64,000 nt of DNA from CAKSFT01 sp045544615. GTDB lineage: Bacteria; Bacillota; Clostridia; UBA1381. This document shows, piece after piece, positions 35,349 through 42,882 of the stretch (position 1 is its first letter; the number at the start of each line of letters is the position of its first letter). The stretch spans positions 1 through 64,000 of the forward strand of contig JAZPZI010000008.1 in the NCBI GenBank assembly GCA_045544615.1, written 5' to 3'. The notes beneath the pieces are model-generated. The model did no database searches and was not told the origin of the DNA. It was given only the letters and a program-made list of their open reading frames with translations. A program made the position numbers and the translations under genes.

Positions 35349-35689
35349 TTTATATCGCCTCCCTTAATTTTCTCAGGAACAGTGAAGAATGTATTGATTT
35401 GTAAAATTACCTTATCCAATCGTTCTGCCTGATTTCTCAAAAATGTGGTGTCAACTTTATCTGTATTTAACATACCATTTGAAACAGAATAAAGGTTGGT
35501 GGCAATATCTGTAAGTTCTGACAACATTTCATCATAGCCGTTTGGTGGTCGTGGTTTGGGAAAATATCCTCTTGCAACTGTTCGTATAAAAGCCGATTTT
35601 GTAAGACCTGTTTTTGCTATTGTCTTGTTCAAGGTTTCATATTCCTGCTCACTAAGTCTTGCAGAAAAAGTCTTTGTTCTGTTGCGCAT
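35321..35689 (-). CDS. mobC: MobC relaxosome protein
   Basis: A 122-residue accessory protein of the relaxosome that helps the relaxase open oriT. The N-terminal ribbon-helix-helix (KTFSARLSEQEYETL, TKSAFIRTVARGYFP) and the MobC C-terminal helical part are seen. ATG 35689 is chosen, since AAAGGAGG precedes it and the upstream in-frame stretch covers a candidate oriT rather than protein. It overlaps the relaxase gene. Confidence 0.88.
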   Translation of the reverse strand: MRNRTKTFSARLSEQEYETLNKTIAKTGLTKSAFIRTVARGYFPKPRPPNGYDEMLSELTDIATNLYSVSNGMLNTDKVDTTFLRNQAERLDKVILQINTFFTVPEKIKGGDIKWQQQKYGT

Positions 35690-35709
35690 TTTACCGCCTC
35701 CTTTCGTGT

Positions 35710-35745
35710 TTGGGGTGTTAGGGGTATCCCTTAAAAATCGAATTT
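35710..35745. other. Candidate oriT of the mobile element
   Basis: A short inverted repeat around AGGGGTATCCCT, flanked by GTGTTTGGGGTGTT, lies directly upstream of mobC, where the origin of transfer of such elements is usually found. The nick site is not known. Position and shape are the only support. Confidence 0.4.
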
Positions 35746-35775
35746 GTAATGCCAAATTCAGTGCTTGTTACAACA

Positions 35776-36132
35776 TTAAATATAAATTATCTCGTTGTAG
35801 ATAATTTCTTCCGCACACGCCTTTGCGTTGTTCATATGACCAACCCACGCCATCTGCTGAGTAGCTTTATCGGGAGCATTTTGCTCTGCTTCCTTAATGA
35901 ATCTTTCTAAGATTTCTTGTGCGTGAACATCGACTTCATGTAAATGCTCGAACAGTTTTCCGGTCATAAGAAGCGTACTATACTTACAACGCTTATTTGA
36001 TTTCAAATGCTTTCTTCTTAACCTTCCATACTTGCCGATTTCGTGCTTACACTCCGGCACCGTCAAGTTTGGTATGTAATAATTTCCGCATCTTACATAC
36101 TCAATTCCGTTTTCCATAAATCTTTCTTTCAT
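35776..36132 (-). CDS. tnpV: TnpV-type transposon-encoded protein
   Basis: A 118-residue protein of the TnpV family, which accompanies mobilizable elements of the Tn4451 type. YYIPNLTVPECKHEIGKYGRLRRKHL and the helical HLHEVDVHAQEILERFIKEAE are typical. Function in the family is not known. AAGGAGG precedes the ATG. It stands between the HTH genes and mobC, as in related elements. Confidence 0.8.
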   Translation of the reverse strand: MKERFMENGIEYVRCGNYYIPNLTVPECKHEIGKYGRLRRKHLKSNKRCKYSTLLMTGKLFEHLHEVDVHAQEILERFIKEAEQNAPDKATQQMAWVGHMNNAKACAEEIIYNEIIYI

Positions 36133-36182
36133 TGTTGATTCCTCCTTGAAATTATTATTTATTTTCTCTAACCACCTCCACA

Positions 36183-36198
36183 GAGCCGTGTACGGCTC
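36183..36198. repeat. Perfect palindrome GAGCCGTGTACGGCTC
   Basis: A 16-base hairpin-forming sequence (arms GAGCCGT and ACGGCTC) in the gap between two minus-strand element genes. It may be a terminator core or a protein site; there is no T tract on either side. Confidence 0.5.
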
Positions 36199-36229
36199 CG
36201 TAGAAATGATTAGTAGAATTCTACTTTAC

Positions 36230-36583
36230 TTATCCTTTGAATGTCTGTCTGAATAACCGTTCTATATACGCATCGTAGTCTGTGAGAGTTCTGAAGATAC
36301 AGCCTGCAAGATATGCCGTTTCGGATTTCACGCCCGTTGCTTCACGATAAACCTCTACGGCTCTATCTAAAATCTCAGGCATCATTTCATCAAGCAGCTT
36401 CTGTCTTATTTCCACGTTGGAATATGTAATGTCATGTACTTTAATACTTTCCTTATTCCAAAGCAGTTCCATAGCCTTCCTTGCCAAATTTTTTTCGGTT
36501 TCAGACGCAAATTCCTTATCTCGTTCGGGATGAAAATAACATTCATCGAGATAATAGTTAAATTGTGTCGTTTTATAATCCAC
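36230..36583 (-). CDS. Element-encoded protein of unknown function
   Basis: A 117-residue acidic, helical protein that starts at GTG 36583. It includes FHPERDKEFASETEKNLARKA and ends near YIERLFRQTF. I do not recognise a named domain. Proteins of this size and kind often occur beside replication-initiator genes in gut Firmicute mobile elements. It lies between the HTH gene and tnpV, all in one orientation. Confidence 0.6.
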   Translation of the reverse strand: MDYKTTQFNYYLDECYFHPERDKEFASETEKNLARKAMELLWNKESIKVHDITYSNVEIRQKLLDEMMPEILDRAVEVYREATGVKSETAYLAGCIFRTLTDYDAYIERLFRQTFKG

Positions 36584-36647
36584 GACCTCACCTTCTTGTT
36601 GTAGTGGTTTTTGATAAAAAGAATATTGATATATAATTCTTGTTTAT

Positions 36648-37004
36648 TTATTTCCCCTCTATATCGGAGAGTGAGTGGGTATTTAATACGGAGGCACTCC
36701 CTCCATATTGTGTAGGCAGTGGCTCTATATGATAGAGGCTGCTTGTCTGATGTTTTTTACCGTTTATGGTGTCCTTGTATCGCATTTCCTTTGTGATTAA
36801 GCCTTTATTTTCTAACGATGCTGTAACCTTATGTACCTGAGATTTACTGATGCCGCAATCAACAGCAATTTTACTTACTGTCGGATAGCAGGTCATTTTA
36901 TCTCTGTCAGCTTTCATCACAAGGTATGAATAAACCATAAATTCATAAGCATTTAACCCACATTTGAAAATATCATTATCCATTTTGAAGAAATTCCCTC
37001 TCAC
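36648..37004 (-). CDS. HTH replication-initiator-like protein
   Basis: A 118-residue protein with a winged helix of the kind seen at the N-terminus of element replication initiators: DIFKCGLNAYEFMVYSYLVMK, CYPTVSKIAVDCGISKSQVHKV and LENKGLITKEMRY. It is shorter than full RepA_N-type proteins and may only regulate. The GTG start has GGAGGTGG before it. Part of the core module of the element. Confidence 0.7.
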   Translation of the reverse strand: MRGNFFKMDNDIFKCGLNAYEFMVYSYLVMKADRDKMTCYPTVSKIAVDCGISKSQVHKVTASLENKGLITKEMRYKDTINGKKHQTSSLYHIEPLPTQYGGSASVLNTHSLSDIEGK

Positions 37005-37049
37005 ATAAAACCACCTCCAAGCTTATATATAAAATTTTCAGAGTCGAGT

Positions 37050-37286
37050 CTATTTTGATATGTCTCTGAAATATCCGGTTTCTTCCCATACCTTCTTATC
37101 GGGGCAATAGTAATTGAACTCGCTTGAATTTTCGAGCTTCATTGCATAACCAAACTTTAATATGCCTTGCTGCAAGCCGATTCGTACATATTGAGCGTCT
37201 TTACCTATTGCTTTTGCGATTTCCGTTATGGGAACATTTCTCCCTGTAAACTTTGGGAGTTCGACGAATGTTCTCTTGTCGTTCAT
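37050..37286 (-). CDS. Excisionase-like DNA-binding protein
   Basis: A 78-residue protein with a small winged-helix reading VPITEIAKAIGKDAQYVRIGLQQG. It resembles the excisionase or accessory HTH proteins found near tyrosine integrases and could bend attachment-site DNA. ATG 37286 has AAGGAGG before it. A consensus promoter lies at 37334-37362. Divergent from the XRE regulator. Size and location are the best support for the call. Confidence 0.65.
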   Translation of the reverse strand: MNDKRTFVELPKFTGRNVPITEIAKAIGKDAQYVRIGLQQGILKFGYAMKLENSSEFNYYCPDKKVWEETGYFRDISK

Positions 37287-37333
37287 ACTTATTACCTCCT
37301 TATAAGTTTTGCGCACTCTCAATGCGTATTTTC

Positions 37334-37362
37334 ATTATACACGAAGTTTCACGACTTGTCAA
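37334..37362 (-). promoter_or_regulatory. Leftward promoter of element core genes
   Basis: TTGACA, 17 bases, TATAAT on the minus strand ahead of the excisionase-like gene. It is the likely start for the mobilization genes too. Confidence 0.8.
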
Positions 37363-37405
37363 TACCTTTTTCTTAAAAATATGTAATTAAAATTCGCAAA
37401 TGCAC

Positions 37406-37434
37406 TTGCAATTCGTAAAAAGATGTGTTATAAT
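37406..37434 (+). promoter_or_regulatory. Rightward promoter of XRE regulator and integrase
   Basis: TTGCAA, 17 bases, TATAAT. Direct motifs AATTCGCAAATGCA and TTGCAATTCG surround the -35 box and may be the operator of the XRE regulator, giving autoregulation between divergent promoters. Confidence 0.65.
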
Positions 37435-37454
37435 GTCCTCAGAGGTGATATATA

Positions 37455-38090
37455 GTGAATGAAATTAACAAGCTTGTAGGCGAAAGAATTGCCGAAATAC
37501 GCAAGTATAATCGAATCAATCAATCAGATTTAGCTGATAAGCTCGGTAAATCTTTAAGGACAGTGCAAAAATACGAGAGTGGGGAAATTGACATCCCTCT
37601 GTCAACATTGGGAGAAGTTGCCGAAATTCTGAACACTACATTAAATTACTTATTGGGGTATGATACATCTCATATAAAGGCAGAAACCTTATCTGATGTT
37701 TTAGAATTCTTTTTTGAAATTGACCGAAAGAACGAGCTTTCATTTAATATGGATATAAAAAAGGTGGGCAAAGACGGCAAGTGGGAATGTGCTTTTATCT
37801 TCAACGGACAAGATGAAAGTGCTTTGTATAATCCTGATTTCTGCAATGTTATGGAAACATTTTCTATAAACAGAGAATCTTTAAAAACCTATTGGATGGA
37901 TTATGAAGCATACAGAGCTTGGCAGAAGGTAAAAATGGAATATTACAGTAAATGTACGCTTTCTGATAAGGAATACGAGGAATTAGACAGAACTACATTT
38001 ATAATGCGCCGTAATGAAATTGACAGACAGAACTTACAAAAGAAACTCGAAGAAGAAAGAAAATTAAACAGCGGTGATGACAAGCAATAA
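37455..38090 (+). CDS. XRE family regulator of the element
   Basis: A 211-residue Cro/CI-type protein. The HTH lies at residues 8-63 with RIAEIRKYNRINQSDLADKL and KSLRTVQKYESGEIDIPLSTL. The C-terminal 140 residues are not a recognised domain and end in a charged helix. GTG 37455 is chosen with AGAGGTGAT upstream. It reads towards the integrase gene and away from the mobilization genes, so it may switch the element between quiet and active states. Confidence 0.82.
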   Translation: MNEINKLVGERIAEIRKYNRINQSDLADKLGKSLRTVQKYESGEIDIPLSTLGEVAEILNTTLNYLLGYDTSHIKAETLSDVLEFFFEIDRKNELSFNMDIKKVGKDGKWECAFIFNGQDESALYNPDFCNVMETFSINRESLKTYWMDYEAYRAWQKVKMEYYSKCTLSDKEYEELDRTTFIMRRNEIDRQNLQKKLEEERKLNSGDDKQ

Positions 38091-38134
38091 GCTCTTTATC
38101 ATAAAAATCTTAATTTAAAGGAGGTTTTGGAGAA

Positions 38135-39187
38135 TTGAGATTACCCAACGGATATGGGAGCGTCGTGAAATTATCCGGAAAAAGAAGAAATCCTTATGTA
38201 GTCAGAAAGACGGCAGGCTGGCGATACGATAAGGATAAAGACAAGCAGGTGCAGGAATATATTATAATAGGTTATGCACCTACAAAGGCAGACGGACTTC
38301 AAATGCTTGCAGAGTATAACAAGAATCCATTTGATGTTTCATCTGCAAAAATCACTTTCCAAGAAATTTTTGAAAAGTGGTCGGCAAGTAAATTTCCATC
38401 AATATCAGATTCCAATGTAAAAGGGTACAATGCTTCATATAAGCTATGTGGCACTTTGTATAATAAGGTGTTTAAGGAAATAAAGCTTGCAGATTTGCAA
38501 TATGTGGTAGATACTTGCGATAAGAATTATCCAACTCTGCGTAAGCTCAAAGTGTTATTTGGTCAGTTGTATGAATATGCATTGAAAAATGATGTGTGCA
38601 ACAAAAACTATGCCGAGTTTGTGGACATAGTAAAATACAAAGACCGGAATCCCAACAAAAGGGATAAAAACAAATTTGACAAATACGAGCTTGAGCGTAT
38701 ATGGATGCAGCAGGAGGATAAATATTATCAAATTGTTCTTATGCTGATTTACTCAGGTGTTCGTATTTCTGAAATGCTTGATTTGCTGAAAAGCGATGTT
38801 CATATTGAAGAACAATACTTTGATGTAATTGATAGTAAAACAGAAAACGGCATAAGAAAAGTCCCCATCGCAGATAAGGTATTGCCATTCTTTAGAGCTT
38901 GGTATAATGATACCGATAGCGAATACCTTTTACATACAGAAAATGGGGAACAATTCAAATACCGTAATTATTACGACAGTTATTTTATACCATTAATGGA
39001 AAACTTAGGATTTGACAAAACTACGCATTGTTGCCGTCATACTTGTATATCAATGCTTGCCGAAGCAAAAGTTTCCCAAACTATAATCAAAAAGATTGTA
39101 GGACACGCCGGTGCGATGACGCTCACCGAAAAAGTTTATACTCATTTGGATGTGAAGGAGCTAATAGATGCAATCAATAAAATCTAA
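38135..39187 (+). CDS. int: Tyrosine integrase of the element
   Basis: A 350-residue tyrosine recombinase that would insert and excise the element at rpsI. The AP2-like N-terminal arm-binding region starts RLPNGYGSVVKLSGKRRNPYVV. The catalytic domain has Arg in SGVRISEMLDLL, HCCRHTCISML (HxxR), KIVGHAG and the nucleophile Tyr335 in VYTHLD. The start is TTG 38135, with AAAGGAGG ten bases before it. It ends 195 bases from attR, the usual place for such integrases. Confidence 0.92.
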   Translation: MRLPNGYGSVVKLSGKRRNPYVVRKTAGWRYDKDKDKQVQEYIIIGYAPTKADGLQMLAEYNKNPFDVSSAKITFQEIFEKWSASKFPSISDSNVKGYNASYKLCGTLYNKVFKEIKLADLQYVVDTCDKNYPTLRKLKVLFGQLYEYALKNDVCNKNYAEFVDIVKYKDRNPNKRDKNKFDKYELERIWMQQEDKYYQIVLMLIYSGVRISEMLDLLKSDVHIEEQYFDVIDSKTENGIRKVPIADKVLPFFRAWYNDTDSEYLLHTENGEQFKYRNYYDSYFIPLMENLGFDKTTHCCRHTCISMLAEAKVSQTIIKKIVGHAGAMTLTEKVYTHLDVKELIDAINKI

Positions 39188-39197
39188 GGACAAAAAG

Positions 39198-39238
39198 AAA
39201 GAGATGTCTTTCTTCTGTGGAGAAAAACATCTCTTTTG
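39198..39238 (+). terminator. Terminator after integrase
   Basis: AAAGAGATGT pairs with ACATCTCTTT around a 19-base loop, directly behind the integrase stop. Confidence 0.65.
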
Positions 39239-39274
39239 AAATCTTTGCTATTTAGATAACTTTGTTGCATATAT

Positions 39275-39292
39275 GTTGCTTGTGTGTTACTT
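39275..39292 (+). repeat. Right direct arm-type repeat
   Basis: GTTGCTTGTGTGTTACTT, partner of 22736-22753. Confidence 0.6.
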
Positions 39293-39335
39293 ATCTCACA
39301 CTTTTTGCAACTTTCCACAACATCTGATAACTCCA

Positions 39336-39364
39336 AAAACCCCGTAAATAAAGGCTTTGTGAAG
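39336..39364 (+). repeat. Right terminal inverted arm
   Basis: Contains AAAACCCCGTAAA and GGCTTTGTGAAG, the imperfect inverted partner of 22694-22724, lying 18 bases from the attR core. Confidence 0.7.
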
Positions 39365-39382
39365 TCGTGAGAAGTCGATAGG

Positions 39383-39397
39383 TTATCTCTTTGAGAA
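39383..39397 (+). repeat. attR core inside rpsI 3' end
   Basis: Second copy of TTATCTCTTTGAGAA. Read on the minus strand it supplies the last codons and the stop of rpsI (PQFSKR-stop lies here or just upstream), so insertion leaves the protein unchanged. Confidence 0.85.
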
Positions 39398-39778
39398 CTG
39401 TGGTGCACGACGAGCTGCTTTCAAGCCGTACTTCTTTCTTTCCTTCATTCTTGAATCTCTTGTCAAGAAGCCTGCTGCCTTCAAAGTTGCTCTGAAAGCT
39501 TCTGTATCAGCTTCCAAAAGTGCTCTTGAAATACCGTGACGGATTGCACCAGCCTGACCTGTGAAGCCGCCGCCTTCTACTGTTGCAATAACATCAAACT
39601 TTGAAACTGTTGATGTCAATGTAAGTGGCTGACGAACGATAACCTTCAATGTATCAAGACCAAAGTAATCGTCGATATCTCTGCCGTTTATTGTGATCTT
39701 GCCGTTGCCCGGAACCAAACGAACTCTTGCAACGGAAGACTTTCTTCTACCTGTTCCGTAATACTGAACTTTTGCCAT
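39383..39778 (-). CDS. rpsI: 30S ribosomal protein S9 (uS9)
   Basis: A 131-residue full-length uS9, part of the small ribosomal subunit head. Typical features are QYYGTGRRKSSVARVRL at the N-terminus, the GGGFTGQAGAIRHGISRAL core and the C-terminal tail ending in QFSKR that reaches the decoding site. It lies 14 bases after rplM. Its 3' end is the integration site of the neighbouring element. Confidence 0.97.
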   Translation of the reverse strand: MAKVQYYGTGRRKSSVARVRLVPGNGKITINGRDIDDYFGLDTLKVIVRQPLTLTSTVSKFDVIATVEGGGFTGQAGAIRHGISRALLEADTEAFRATLKAAGFLTRDSRMKERKKYGLKAARRAPQFSKR

Positions 39779-39792
39779 GATTCAAATCCTCC

Positions 39793-40230
39793 TTATTTAA
39801 TTTCGCCCGGCCAGATTTCCGGCTGCTGTGCAGCATTGTTGTGCTCTGCATCTTTGTAAACACGGAGTCTTGTCAATGCTTTTCTACCGATTGTGTTGTT
39901 AGGAAGCATGCCCTTTACTGCATACATTACTGCATCTTCAGGCTTTTCTGCCATAAGCTTGTTGTAGTGGATTTCCTTGATTCCGCCTACCCAACCTGTG
40001 TGGTAGTAACGAACCTTCTGGTTCAACTTGTTACCTGTCAAAACTGCCTTTGCTGCATTGATGATGATTACGTGATCACCGCAATCTACGTTTGGTGTGT
40101 AGGTTGGGAGATGCTTACCTCTCAAAATGCTTGCTGCCTGAGCTGCAACTCTACCGAGTGGCTTATTTTCAGCATCAATGATGTACCATTTTCTCTTGAT
40201 TTCCAGTGGCTTTGCCATATAGCTGCTCAT
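39793..40230 (-). CDS. rplM: 50S ribosomal protein L13 (uL13)
   Basis: A 145-residue full-length uL13 of the large subunit. KRKWYIIDAENKPLGRVA, the ILRGKHLPTYTPNVDCGD stretch and GMLPNNTIGRKALTRLRVY are typical. AAGGAGG precedes ATG 40230; Met5 is an alternative start. First gene of the rplM-rpsI operon, behind a promoter at 40308-40336 and a structured leader. Confidence 0.97.
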   Translation of the reverse strand: MSSYMAKPLEIKRKWYIIDAENKPLGRVAAQAASILRGKHLPTYTPNVDCGDHVIIINAAKAVLTGNKLNQKVRYYHTGWVGGIKEIHYNKLMAEKPEDAVMYAVKGMLPNNTIGRKALTRLRVYKDAEHNNAAQQPEIWPGEIK

Positions 40231-40307
40231 GAAAATAACCTCCTTATTATAACAATAATTTTCTTTTGCCGGGAAATGGACATACCACTCCCGAACTCAC
40301 GAAATGT
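40231..40307 (-). ncRNA. rplM 5' leader with hairpin, candidate L13 leader
   Basis: The untranslated leader between the promoter and rplM contains the hairpin CGGGA/TCCCG (40270-40293) with a GTGGTATGTCC-rich loop. Low-GC Firmicutes often have an autoregulatory L13 leader here. The match to that class is by position and shape only. Confidence 0.5.
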
Positions 40308-40336
40308 ATTGTACTACTTTTTAAAAGCCTTGTCAA
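40308..40336 (-). promoter_or_regulatory. Promoter of rplM-rpsI
   Basis: TTGACA, 17 bases, TACAAT on the minus strand. Confidence 0.8.
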
Positions 40337-40409
40337 CACTTTTTTTGAAAAAAATAAAATATAATTTTAAAGCTTCGTTTTTCTCTGTTTTTCTCCGTTT
40401 TTCTTCTGT

Positions 40410-41078
40410 TTACTCATTCTCTATTTTAAAAATTACATCGAGAATTTTAGCAGGATTTTCCACAATGTGCTTGGCTCCGGCGCCTGAGAGCTCATCAAAA
40501 TCACGAAATCCCCACAAAACTCCGACTGCGTGCATGCCTGCATTTATACCTGTTTCTATATCGACTGCACTATCGCCGACAAAGAGACACTCATCAGGCG
40601 TTACCGAAAAGCTCTCGGCAATTTTTAGGGCATTTGTCGGGTCAGGCTTTGCCGGAATGTCGTCAATCTGGCCGTATGCGATGTCGAGTGCACCGGCCGG
40701 GAAGAGTTTTTCAAGCACTCCTTCCATAACATTATGTGGTTTATTGGAGTTTACGGCAACCCCGATACCTCGTGACTTTAATTCCTCAATAAGCGGAAGA
40801 ATCCCTGAAAAAACTGTTGTTTTGCCGATTGGATCAGCCTCATAGTAGCTATCATATGTTTTTTCGACTTTTTCAAAAATCTCAGGTGTATCGGCACCGA
40901 CGAATGCAAGCATTCTGTGAACGAGGACTTTTTTACCGTTTCCTGCAAAATACTTGAATTCTGCCTCGGGAATATCGGGAAAACCGTGAGTTCTTAGTGC
41001 GAGGTTCCCGAAATGTGCTATCGTTGAGAGTGTATCGGTTACGGTGCCGTCTAAATCAAAAATTACTGCCTTTATCAT
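40410..41078 (-). CDS. HAD family hydrolase, Gph-like
   Basis: A 222-residue haloacid-dehalogenase phosphatase with motif I DLDGTVTDT (residues 8-16), motif II VNSNKPH near 114, Lys in KPDP near 147 and motif III FVGDSAVDIETG near 169. A helical cap lies between motifs I and II. This is the phosphoglycolate phosphatase/beta-phosphoglucomutase-like subgroup; the substrate cannot be read. It stands alone on the minus strand upstream of the ribosomal operon. Confidence 0.88.
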   Translation of the reverse strand: MIKAVIFDLDGTVTDTLSTIAHFGNLALRTHGFPDIPEAEFKYFAGNGKKVLVHRMLAFVGADTPEIFEKVEKTYDSYYEADPIGKTTVFSGILPLIEELKSRGIGVAVNSNKPHNVMEGVLEKLFPAGALDIAYGQIDDIPAKPDPTNALKIAESFSVTPDECLFVGDSAVDIETGINAGMHAVGVLWGFRDFDELSGAGAKHIVENPAKILDVIFKIENE

Positions 41079-41156
41079 AATTGTTATCCTTTCGTAAATG
41101 ATATTGATAGTTTATCATATTTTTCACAAAAATGCAACGAAAGTTAGATGGAATTA

Positions 41157-41185
41157 TTGAAAAAACGGAGAGATTGTGGTATAGT
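41157..41185 (+). promoter_or_regulatory. Promoter of ClC gene
   Basis: TTGAAA, 17 bases, TATAGT. The promoter overlaps the longest open frame of the ClC gene, so the real start must lie downstream of about 41192. Confidence 0.65.
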
Positions 41186-41216
41186 AAATATAACATATGT
41201 GGAAGGATTGACAGTA

Positions 41217-42473
41217 TTGAAGAATAACGTTATAGACATTTTAAAAAATACCCGTGACTACACCGTAACATTCATAAAATGGATTGTGGTCTCGGTGGTG
41301 ACCGGTGCCCTTGGCGGAGTTGTCGGAGTGCTTTTTCATAAAGGTTTGGATTATGCAGCAGAAACAAGGCAGGCAAATCCCTGGTTTGTATGGCTTTTGC
41401 CCGTTTGCGGACTCTTGATTGTATTCCTTTATAAAATAACAAAAATGTGGGAAAACGGAGGCACAAATAATGTCATAAATTCGGTAGCCGAGAAGGAAAA
41501 GGTACCGTTCAGGCTTGCACCGCTTATATTTATAGGAACGGTTTTGACTCATCTTTTTGGCGGCTCGAGCGGCAGAGAGGGAGCAGCACTACAGCTTGGA
41601 GGAAGTATCGGCGAGCAGGTCTCAAAGCTTTTCCGTCAGGGGAAAAAGAGCAGAACGATAATACTTATGTGCGGAATGGCAAGTGTGTTTTCAGCGCTCT
41701 TTGGAATACCGATTACTGCGGCAGTTTTTTCGATTGAGGTTGTAAATGTCGGGGTTATGCACTATGCAGGGCTAGTACCGTGTGTACTCTCGAGTGTAGT
41801 GGCGTTCGGGATTGCGGAGCTTTGCGGTGTGGAAGCGGTAAGATTTGCGGTCACCGCTCCGGAATTTGATGCGTTTTTGACAGGTAAAATTATTCTGCTT
41901 GCGGTCCTTTTTGCGATAGTAAGCATAATGTTTTGTGTGGTTATGAAAAACACAGGCCGACTGATGAAGCGCGGGATAAAGAATGATTATCTTCGTGCAA
42001 TTGTCGGCGGTGCTATAATAGTTTTGTTGACATTGGCAGTGGGTAATCAGAACTACAACGGTGCAGGAATGGATATTGTCACACGGGCAATCGGCGGTAA
42101 TGCAAACTGGTATGACTTTTTGTTGAAGCTTATATTTACTGCCATAACGCTTGCCGCAGGCTTTAAGGGCGGTGAGATTGTCCCGACATTCTTTGTAGGT
42201 GCGACCTTTGGATGCGTTATGGGAAGTGTTCTTGGAATTGACGCCGGATTTGCGGCAGCATTGGGAATGGTTGGAGTATTCAGCGGAGTTGTGAATTGTC
42301 CGATTGCGTCCTGTCTGCTTGCAGTTGAGCTTTTCGGCGGAGAGGGCATAATATACTTTGCAATTATTTCGGTTATAAGCTTTATGTTATCGGGATACTT
42401 CGGACTGTACTCAAGTCAGCATTTTGAGTTCTCAAAGCTTGGGACAGACAGAATTGGCAAAAGTGCAAACTGA
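41217..42473 (+). CDS. ClC family chloride channel/transporter
   Basis: A 418-residue membrane protein with roughly ten or more hydrophobic helices. GGSSGREGAALQLGG is the ClC selectivity motif with the gating glutamate, and GGEIVPTFFVGATFG is the second ion-site region. It would move Cl- or F-, probably in exchange for protons. No CBS domains are present. TTG 41217 is chosen with GGAAGG ten bases before; TTG 41208 is a less likely alternative. A bidirectional hairpin follows at 42524. Confidence 0.88.
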   Translation: MKNNVIDILKNTRDYTVTFIKWIVVSVVTGALGGVVGVLFHKGLDYAAETRQANPWFVWLLPVCGLLIVFLYKITKMWENGGTNNVINSVAEKEKVPFRLAPLIFIGTVLTHLFGGSSGREGAALQLGGSIGEQVSKLFRQGKKSRTIILMCGMASVFSALFGIPITAAVFSIEVVNVGVMHYAGLVPCVLSSVVAFGIAELCGVEAVRFAVTAPEFDAFLTGKIILLAVLFAIVSIMFCVVMKNTGRLMKRGIKNDYLRAIVGGAIIVLLTLAVGNQNYNGAGMDIVTRAIGGNANWYDFLLKLIFTAITLAAGFKGGEIVPTFFVGATFGCVMGSVLGIDAGFAAALGMVGVFSGVVNCPIASCLLAVELFGGEGIIYFAIISVISFMLSGYFGLYSSQHFEFSKLGTDRIGKSAN

Positions 42474-42523
42474 CGAGGCTGAAAAGACTTTGAGGTGCAA
42501 GAAAAATAAAATCGTTGTTATGC

Positions 42524-42554
42524 AAAAAAGGATTTCCATTGGAAATCCTTTTTT
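42524..42554. terminator. Bidirectional terminator
   Basis: AAAAAAGGATTTCC pairs perfectly with GGAAATCCTTTTTT. It serves the ClC gene from the left and the small membrane protein gene from the right. Confidence 0.85.
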
Positions 42555-42882
42555 ATCTTCTTATTAAATATGTAATTAACATCGCAACCAGACCGATTAC
42601 AAGATATACTGATGAGTATAGCAAAAATGCAACATCAATAGAGAAAATCAGCCAATGTGATAACAGGAATACAATCGATGATAGTATCGGCAAAAACCAC
42701 CCTTTCCGGAGGTCAAAGCCTGAGAATACGCCAAGGCCTGCTGTAAAGAGTGGATTTACTATAAAGAAAAGAATCAGCGTAATCGCAAAGCCAGCATCGC
42801 TCCGTACGGTTATGACGGTAAGAAAAGGGAGTGCAAGCATTACAAAGAAAATGGCAAGAATTGAGAAAATCAGCTTCTTCAT
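42553..42882 (-). CDS. Small membrane protein of unknown function
   Basis: A 109-residue protein with about four hydrophobic segments: an N-terminal helix (LIFSILAIFFVMLALPFL), two central ones and a last one ending in YLIRR. Unrecognised family. Its start overlaps the stop of tcdA by four bases, so it is translated with that gene. Confidence 0.65.
   Translation of the reverse strand: MKKLIFSILAIFFVMLALPFLTVITVRSDAGFAITLILFFIVNPLFTAGLGVFSGFDLRKGWFLPILSSIVFLLSHWLIFSIDVAFLLYSSVYLVIGLVAMLITYLIRR

Larger units (their letters stand above)
22672..39397 (+). mobile_element. Integrative mobilizable element in rpsI 3' end
   Basis: A 16.7 kb element bounded by 15-bp direct repeats of the rpsI 3' end. 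Inside each border lie an imperfect inverted arm (22694-22724 and 39336-39364) and a direct arm repeat (22736-22753 and 39275-39292), as expected of tyrosine-integrase arm sites. The right part holds integrase, XRE regulator, excisionase-like, HTH initiator-like, TnpV, MobC and MOBP-type relaxase genes. There is no type IV secretion system or coupling protein, so it would need a helper conjugative element. The remaining 11.2 kb is a sugar-catabolic operon carried as cargo. rpsI remains intact because the attR copy restores its last codons. Confidence 0.85.

Noticed and set aside
34005..37322. Full conjugative element (ICE)
   Set aside because: No coupling ATPase, VirB4-like or other secretion gene is found, so only mobilization by a helper can be claimed.
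39841..40845. Plus-strand ORF of 334 codons over rplM and the HAD gene
   Set aside because: It runs antisense to two well-supported genes, has no plausible domain and its composition is that of a shadow frame.
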